From contig JAKPGL010000130.1 in assembly GCA_029550925.1 (NCBI GenBank), positions 1 to 64,000 on the forward strand: a stretch of DNA of 64,000 bases, in the 5' to 3' direction. Origin of the DNA: Planctomycetota bacterium. Lineage in GTDB: Bacteria; Planctomycetota; Planctomycetia; Pirellulales; Thermoguttaceae. Made by a program: the position numbers and the translations under genes. Below, one piece after another: positions 58,708 through 64,000 of this stretch. A model generated the notes under the pieces. That model did no database searches. It worked only from the letters and a program-made list of their open reading frames with translations, and was not told the DNA's origin. Position 1 is the first letter of the stretch. Each line of letters opens with the position of its first letter.

Positions 58708-58855
58708 ATTTTTCTCCACATCCTTGACAGCGTCAGGGGGGTGATTATGCTACTAAAGAAGTGGTGGGGGCTTTTTAGTCCTCGTGGGTTTGTAAGCCCT
58801 TTCAGGCTGTCTTCGAAGCCCACAAGGTAAAAACCGGAATTGTATCAGAGGTTCC
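58708..58855 (+). promoter_or_regulatory. Leader element copy B
   Basis: TTGACA-16-TATGCT promoter-like sequence then TTTTTAGTCCTCGTGGGTTTGTAAGCCCTTTCAGGCTGTCTTCGAAGCCCACAAGGTAAAAACCGGAATT; GTGGGTTT/AAGCCCAC stem. Confidence 0.7.
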
Positions 58856-58902
58856 GGGGATGTAGTTTGTATAACCCCAACCAGAAAAAGAGGGGAGAAG
58901 CG

Positions 58903-60360
58903 ATGACCAAGAGAAGTGGCCGTTTTCTGGGGCTGGTGGCTGCGGTAGCGGCTTTAGGGGGATTTTTACCCGGAGAGGTCGCCACGGGGGCCATCATCTA
59001 TTCCGTGGAGACCCGGCTTCATAGCGAGTCGGGGATCAACGTTTCCCAGCCGATAGCTCCATTTTCTACTGTTCCGAACCTTTCGGCGGTGGATTATGCC
59101 AGCCCGGCTCGAAGGAACAATGTACAGCTTCAGATTGCCGCCGGCACTCCCCAGGCCGGCAGCGGCGGCGTAGGGAAGCTGGTCGATGGCCTTTGGCCTT
59201 GGGACGGCGATCGGGACGCGCCCAGCCAGGTGCTTTTCTCCGATAGCGGCGATTTAGCCGTCCAGTTCGACCTCCGGCAGTTAGTGGACATTTGGCGGAT
59301 CAACACTTATTCCCGCCATGTGAGCAATCGCACGCCGCAGGTTTACACGGTGTACGGCAGCAGTGCGGCGGTGCCGCCCACGACCAACGGGGATCCGACC
59401 GGCTGGACGCTGATTGCTTCGGTGGATACTCGCAATAATAGCCCTGGGCCGCCCTATGGAACGACCGGCACCAGCCTGGACGGCATTGCCGGGGCAAGCA
59501 TCTATGACGATGCGGGCGGGCCGCTGGGCCAGTACCAGCACCTGCTTTTTGTATTGCAACGGCCTGGGACCTACGGCACCTTCTACGGTGAGATAGACAT
59601 TGTTACAGGTAGCCATCCAATTATCACTATGGAAAGCCGATACCACGGGGACCCGGATAATGTGGGCAGCGGCCCAATTACCACCAATCCGTTCCAGTGG
59701 GTCCCCACCGTATCCAACAAGGACTATGCGGATGCTAGTCAAGGCCACGGGGTAACCGCGACGATTGTTGCCGGCGCTAAATCGTCTGGCAGTGGGGCTC
59801 CGAGCGTGCTGCTGGATGGCCAGTGGCCTTCTACCTGGGATTCGCCGGGCCAGGTCCTTTTTGATGATGGGAATTATCCTTTCCGGGTTCTGTTTGATCT
59901 AAAGGACCGGCTATCTGTGGAGATGATCAATACCTTTTCCCGCCATACCCAAGCTACCAATCCTTCCAACGGGGCTCGCACGCCCCAGGTTTATACCCTC
60001 TACGGCATTGATGCGGATACGCCGCCCTCAGCTACCGGCGACCTAATTGCCAACGGCTGGATTCCGATCGCTGTGGTGGACACCCGGCCCTATGCCTACT
60101 CGAATGGCACAGGCACCAATCTGCCCGGCGTGGCCGGTGTGAGCATCACTCCCTTGGATGGCATCAGCCTGGGCGTGTACCGGTATTTGCTATTCGATTT
60201 CCAGCCTTCCACCGAAACGTACGGTACCTTCTATGCGGAGATCGACATTTTCGGCACGGTGGTGCCGGAGCCGGCCAGTTGGCTGCTAGTCCTGTTCGGC
60301 CTGACCAGCCTCGGCCTGGTGGCCCTTCGCAAACGCATCTGCGGACTAACAAAATCCTGA
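58903..60360 (+). CDS. PEP-CTERM protein with two internal discoidin-like repeats
   Basis: Start 58903; repeated units TPQVYTVYG.../TPQVYTLYG..., TYGTFYGEIDIV/TYGTFYAEIDIF; VPEPASWLLVLFGLTSLGLVALRKR. Confidence 0.85.
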   Translation: MTKRSGRFLGLVAAVAALGGFLPGEVATGAIIYSVETRLHSESGINVSQPIAPFSTVPNLSAVDYASPARRNNVQLQIAAGTPQAGSGGVGKLVDGLWPWDGDRDAPSQVLFSDSGDLAVQFDLRQLVDIWRINTYSRHVSNRTPQVYTVYGSSAAVPPTTNGDPTGWTLIASVDTRNNSPGPPYGTTGTSLDGIAGASIYDDAGGPLGQYQHLLFVLQRPGTYGTFYGEIDIVTGSHPIITMESRYHGDPDNVGSGPITTNPFQWVPTVSNKDYADASQGHGVTATIVAGAKSSGSGAPSVLLDGQWPSTWDSPGQVLFDDGNYPFRVLFDLKDRLSVEMINTFSRHTQATNPSNGARTPQVYTLYGIDADTPPSATGDLIANGWIPIAVVDTRPYAYSNGTGTNLPGVAGVSITPLDGISLGVYRYLLFDFQPSTETYGTFYAEIDIFGTVVPEPASWLLVLFGLTSLGLVALRKRICGLTKS

Positions 60361-60422
60361 TCCCCTGCCCTTCCCATCCAGGAAGGTTTCCAGGGGCCCC
60401 AGCATTGAGAGAAAGTTTCTCT

Positions 60423-60462
60423 GCCTCTGGCAAAGCTCTGGTTTTGCCAGAGGCTTTTTTTT
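60423..60462 (+). terminator. Rho-independent terminator
   Basis: GCCTCTGGCAAA...TTTGCCAGAGGC 12-bp stem followed by 8 T. Confidence 0.92.
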
Positions 60463-60471
60463 ATGCGGTTT

Positions 60472-61410
60472 TTATGCGGTCATGCCTTTGGTCAGGGCCA
60501 TGAAGGCGGTTTCCAGGTTGAGTTCGTCCTGGCGGAATTCCAGCAGGTGGTAGCCGGCCTGGACCAAAAGAGCAGCCAAGGGGCTGTAATCTTCGACGCC
60601 TGCGCGCAAGGTGGCCAGAATGGTTCCATCTCGCAGATCGACCCGCTGAACACAAGGGTCTTGTTCCAGCAGGCGAGCGGCGGCGTCGGGATGTTCGCGG
60701 AGTCGGATCCGAAGGACCACGTGCTCCCGCACCCGGCGAATCACCTCGGACACTTCGGCCGAGACCAAAAGCACGCCCCGCTCGATGATGCCGACTTTGT
60801 TGCAGATGTCGGCCAGTTCGGGCAGGATATGGCTGGAAACCATAATGGTTTTGCCCATCTGGCGGAGTTGTTTTAGCAGTTGGCGGATTTCGATGCGGGC
60901 GCGGGGGTCCAGGCCGCTGGCCGGCTCGTCCAAAAGCAAAACCTGCGGATCGTGCAACAGCACCCGGGCCAGACCCAACCGCTGCGTCATGCCGCGCGAC
61001 AGGCTGGTTACCAGGGCGTCACGCTTGTAGCCCAGTTCCACCAGTTGGAGCACCTCTTCGCATTTTTGGCGTCGGGCCGGGCCTCGCAGCCGATACGCCG
61101 CCGCAAAGAACTCCAAATACTCCATCACCGTCATGTCGTCATAGACGCCGAAGATGTCCGGCATGTAGCCGATCAGCCGACGGATCTCCTTGGCATGGGT
61201 GTAGATGGAATAGCCGGCCACATACGCCTCGCCCCAGGTGGGATTCAGCAAGGTGGCCAGGATTCGCAGCGTGGTGGTCTTGCCCGAACCGTTCGGCCCG
61301 ATAAAGCCGAATAGGTCCCCTTCGTGGAGCTCGAGGTTCAGGTTGTCGATGGCCCGCAGGGAACCATAGACTTTGGTGAGGTCCTGGGTTTTGATCATCA
61401 CTTCGGACAT
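60472..61410 (-). CDS. ABC transporter ATP-binding protein
   Basis: GFIGPNGSGKTTTLRIL Walker A; LSRGMTQRLGLARVLLHDPQVLLLDEPASGLDPRAR. Confidence 0.95.
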   Translation of the reverse strand: MSEVMIKTQDLTKVYGSLRAIDNLNLELHEGDLFGFIGPNGSGKTTTLRILATLLNPTWGEAYVAGYSIYTHAKEIRRLIGYMPDIFGVYDDMTVMEYLEFFAAAYRLRGPARRQKCEEVLQLVELGYKRDALVTSLSRGMTQRLGLARVLLHDPQVLLLDEPASGLDPRARIEIRQLLKQLRQMGKTIMVSSHILPELADICNKVGIIERGVLLVSAEVSEVIRRVREHVVLRIRLREHPDAAARLLEQDPCVQRVDLRDGTILATLRAGVEDYSPLAALLVQAGYHLLEFRQDELNLETAFMALTKGMTA

Positions 61411-61449
61411 GGAAAGGCCCCATTGTTGTCGTTTGGGGGTTCGCTGGGT

Positions 61450-63861
61450 TTATGGATTCGGTCTATTTTCGTGCTCTACCGGATAAACAAATCGGACAAA
61501 CACCAGATGTTGATCTTCGGGCGGATGGGGGAGCGGTTGGCCGTCTCGCAAAACCACAGTTCCAGGGATTCCGTCAACCGGTCGGTTTTCTACCGAGGCT
61601 GTTGGCCAGCCGGTCGGCTGCTGCACCTGGGCCACCAGCACCGCCCTGCCCTGCCGAAGCCAACCGGTTCCGTCCAGAAAACTATGATACCGATGGGTTA
61701 GCCCCGTGTAGGTTTCGCCGCCGATACTGTCGAAGAACATCATGGTCTGGAGGATTTCTACCAGGTTATGGGATTGGGGGTTATAGGGTTTTCGGCTCGA
61801 GGCGGCCCACCCGGCTGCGCCCACTTGTCCGCCGCCTCCGCCGCCTAGGAGTGTGGGAAGTTCGATCCGCTGGCGGGACATCGGCTCAATGCGGACGGTT
61901 TGGCCCGGCGCGAGTCGGCCCAAAGCATATCCCCATCGGCCATAGGCTAGGATACATTGGTCCAGTGGTATAGGCAGCGTATTGGTCAGATCGCCTTCGG
62001 GCAATTGGTCCCGATCGACCAGATGGGCCTGCGGCCAAGCGCGACAAGGCGTCCACCATCGGCCCAGGACCAATCGGCTGCTCCAGACGTGTACTGGCAG
62101 GCCCAGCAGTTGATCGGCTTCGGCGGTCCAGTGATACGGTCGGCCCCAAAGCAGATTGCCGCCCGGTCGGGTCTGCATTCCGCCCAGGCCTTCGCCGGCC
62201 AGGCCGATCGGCGAAAGAACGGTCTGGGAGGTTTGGAGCAGCTTTCCGTCCGGACCATACTGGCGGAGAGCCAACGTGTAGGCGTCTGTCTGTGGACTGA
62301 ACAAATTCACCCATGTCGCTCCCCGCACCAGGCCCGCGGCCGTATCCACATCCAACACGTCCACTTGATTGTAGCGAACTTGCCGACCTTTCAGATACAC
62401 ACTCAGGCCATAGGCGCCCACGGCCGTCAGGACGACCAGGGTGGAAAACGTCAGCCAGGTCCAATGCATCCGGCCGACCACTTTTCGCAGGAAGAAATAA
62501 TCCCCAGGACCGATGAGCAGAATATAGAGCACCATCAGCCCAGCCACCGGCCAGAAAGAGATCATTGGCAGCCCCTCGAACTGATCTAAGGCGGATCGCC
62601 ATTGGCCGCTCAGGTCGCGGTAGCCGGTATGGAGCAAGGCCCCGCCTTCGCTGGTTTGTTCGGTTTTGGGCAGGGGCAGGGCCAGCAGTTTGCGGAGCAG
62701 CCGACCTCGGTCCGGCCAGTGAGCAAGCGGCGGCCGATCAAAGTCCCCGGCAAGGACCAGCACTTCGCCCAATCCATAAGGCCGACGGATCGCCAGCGGG
62801 GTATCGCCTTCACGGACCTCCACCAGACCTTCTATCCGGTCCCAGCGAGGGGCGGCAATCGTTGTTTCCGGTCGCCCCATGCCGGGCACAGGCCGACTGC
62901 TCTCCGCATACATTTCATATCCGGCGGCGGAGCGGAGAGAAGCCAGGCCGACCACCCGGCCGGGCAACCATTGGGCCAATACGCCCCCCTGCCCTGCCGC
63001 CTCCTGAGCCTTGGCGCCTAAAAACACCACCAATTTCCCGCCCTGCCGAACCCACAGGTCCAGGGCGTTGGAACGCTCCGGATCGGTCCAAAGCGGCTGG
63101 AGCAGATCGGGTTGGCTGGTGGAGATGGTGATTAAATCTACTCCATCGTAGCCACACCCATTCGTCGGTAATCGACCCACCGCGTCCGGGTCGGAAAGCT
63201 GGACCACCACCGGGGCGCGGTCTTTGGGCCAATGGAGGCTGCCGATCACTTCCACCGGACGGACCGCGTCTTCCAAGCCCACAGACGCCGGGCCAATGGA
63301 GACCAGCAGAAGTTGGGCGGCCCCCATCGCTGGGAACAACTCTCCGGTCGGCGTGCTTTTGGCAGACTGGCCGGGCAATGTCTCCCCTGTCGCCCGGACG
63401 CCGATCTTTTTTTCTACGAGCCGATCGCCCGCCCGAACCTGATCGCCCTCCGAGACCGGTTCATGCAGAGCTACGGTCAGCCCCCCTTCGGTCTGGCTGA
63501 AAAGGACATACATGAAATGGCGAACTTCTTCGCCGGCCTTCCATCGCAAAAGACGTTCCGGCCGAACCCGGACGCCGAAACAGGCCGTGGTGCCTTCGCT
63601 ATCGGGCGTCTGGAGCACAACGACCGCCTGGCCCGGCGTCGAACCGCCCCGAACGATCACTTCCACCGGCGCCCAAAACCCCACCTTATACCGCCCTGCC
63701 CAGCCAACCCGTACTCCTAGGATTTCAGGCGCCGCCGAACTGGCTTGGGCCGACGGAGGAGCGGCGGTGCTCGAGGGCGGCGACTCTGCCGTGGCCGGTA
63801 GGACGCCAGAAAAGAGGAATACTAGCCCCGGCCAAGCCCAGTGAAAGGTTCCCCTAAGCAA
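61450..63861 (-). CDS. Large membrane-anchored protein of unknown function
   Basis: 803 aa; central TM segments MISFWPVAGLMVLYILLIGPGDYFFLRKV; adjacent to ABC ATPase gene. Confidence 0.82.
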   Translation of the reverse strand: MLRGTFHWAWPGLVFLFSGVLPATAESPPSSTAAPPSAQASSAAPEILGVRVGWAGRYKVGFWAPVEVIVRGGSTPGQAVVVLQTPDSEGTTACFGVRVRPERLLRWKAGEEVRHFMYVLFSQTEGGLTVALHEPVSEGDQVRAGDRLVEKKIGVRATGETLPGQSAKSTPTGELFPAMGAAQLLLVSIGPASVGLEDAVRPVEVIGSLHWPKDRAPVVVQLSDPDAVGRLPTNGCGYDGVDLITISTSQPDLLQPLWTDPERSNALDLWVRQGGKLVVFLGAKAQEAAGQGGVLAQWLPGRVVGLASLRSAAGYEMYAESSRPVPGMGRPETTIAAPRWDRIEGLVEVREGDTPLAIRRPYGLGEVLVLAGDFDRPPLAHWPDRGRLLRKLLALPLPKTEQTSEGGALLHTGYRDLSGQWRSALDQFEGLPMISFWPVAGLMVLYILLIGPGDYFFLRKVVGRMHWTWLTFSTLVVLTAVGAYGLSVYLKGRQVRYNQVDVLDVDTAAGLVRGATWVNLFSPQTDAYTLALRQYGPDGKLLQTSQTVLSPIGLAGEGLGGMQTRPGGNLLWGRPYHWTAEADQLLGLPVHVWSSRLVLGRWWTPCRAWPQAHLVDRDQLPEGDLTNTLPIPLDQCILAYGRWGYALGRLAPGQTVRIEPMSRQRIELPTLLGGGGGGQVGAAGWAASSRKPYNPQSHNLVEILQTMMFFDSIGGETYTGLTHRYHSFLDGTGWLRQGRAVLVAQVQQPTGWPTASVENRPVDGIPGTVVLRDGQPLPHPPEDQHLVFVRFVYPVEHENRPNP

Positions 63862-64000
63862 TATCGTGTTTCTGACGACCGACCCAATTGCCGGGCCTCC
63901 TGCCCTGCCCTGCCCTGCCTTTGCAGCATCGGCCTGTTGAGGCTTGGCCCCCCTGCCCTGCCCTACTCTACCTTTCCCGGCCAGTTTGGGTCTGCCCCCC

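Overview
The window is ordinary planctomycete-like chromosome with unusual repeat and insertion structure. Lineage is inferred from DUF1559/prepilin-type, PEP-CTERM, LamG, DUF1080, Gfo/Idh/MocA and sialate O-acetylesterase-like genes. Housekeeping genes recognised: pyrD, trpS, a P-II gene, hemE, pdxA, dtd, an lgt-like gene, a cvpA-like gene, accA, truA, asd, and one tRNA-Ser(TGA). No rRNA, CRISPR, prophage or classical defence locus was seen. The main points for follow-up are: (1) a compact, heavily base-paired leader (about 16.79-16.99 kb) upstream of a four-repeat Cys-rich secreted protein whose unit ends in a clear terminator, with part of the leader recurring near 11.98 kb; (2) two roughly 4.6-kb carbohydrate-related cargo segments (26.6-31.2 kb and 54.0-58.6 kb), each flanked by direct duplications of the 3' end of the neighbouring gene, with no recombinase visible; (3) a ~150-bp promoter/leader element repeated upstream of a GH106-like gene and a PEP-CTERM gene; (4) a MITE-like family with TTCAGCCGAATGCAG-type terminal inverted repeats; (5) a dispersed GGGCAGGGCAGGGG repeat that bounds an in-frame insertion in truA and marks gene-fragment junctions; (6) mosaic palindromic repeats. 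All calls are from reading the sequence by eye; no database or folding search was run.
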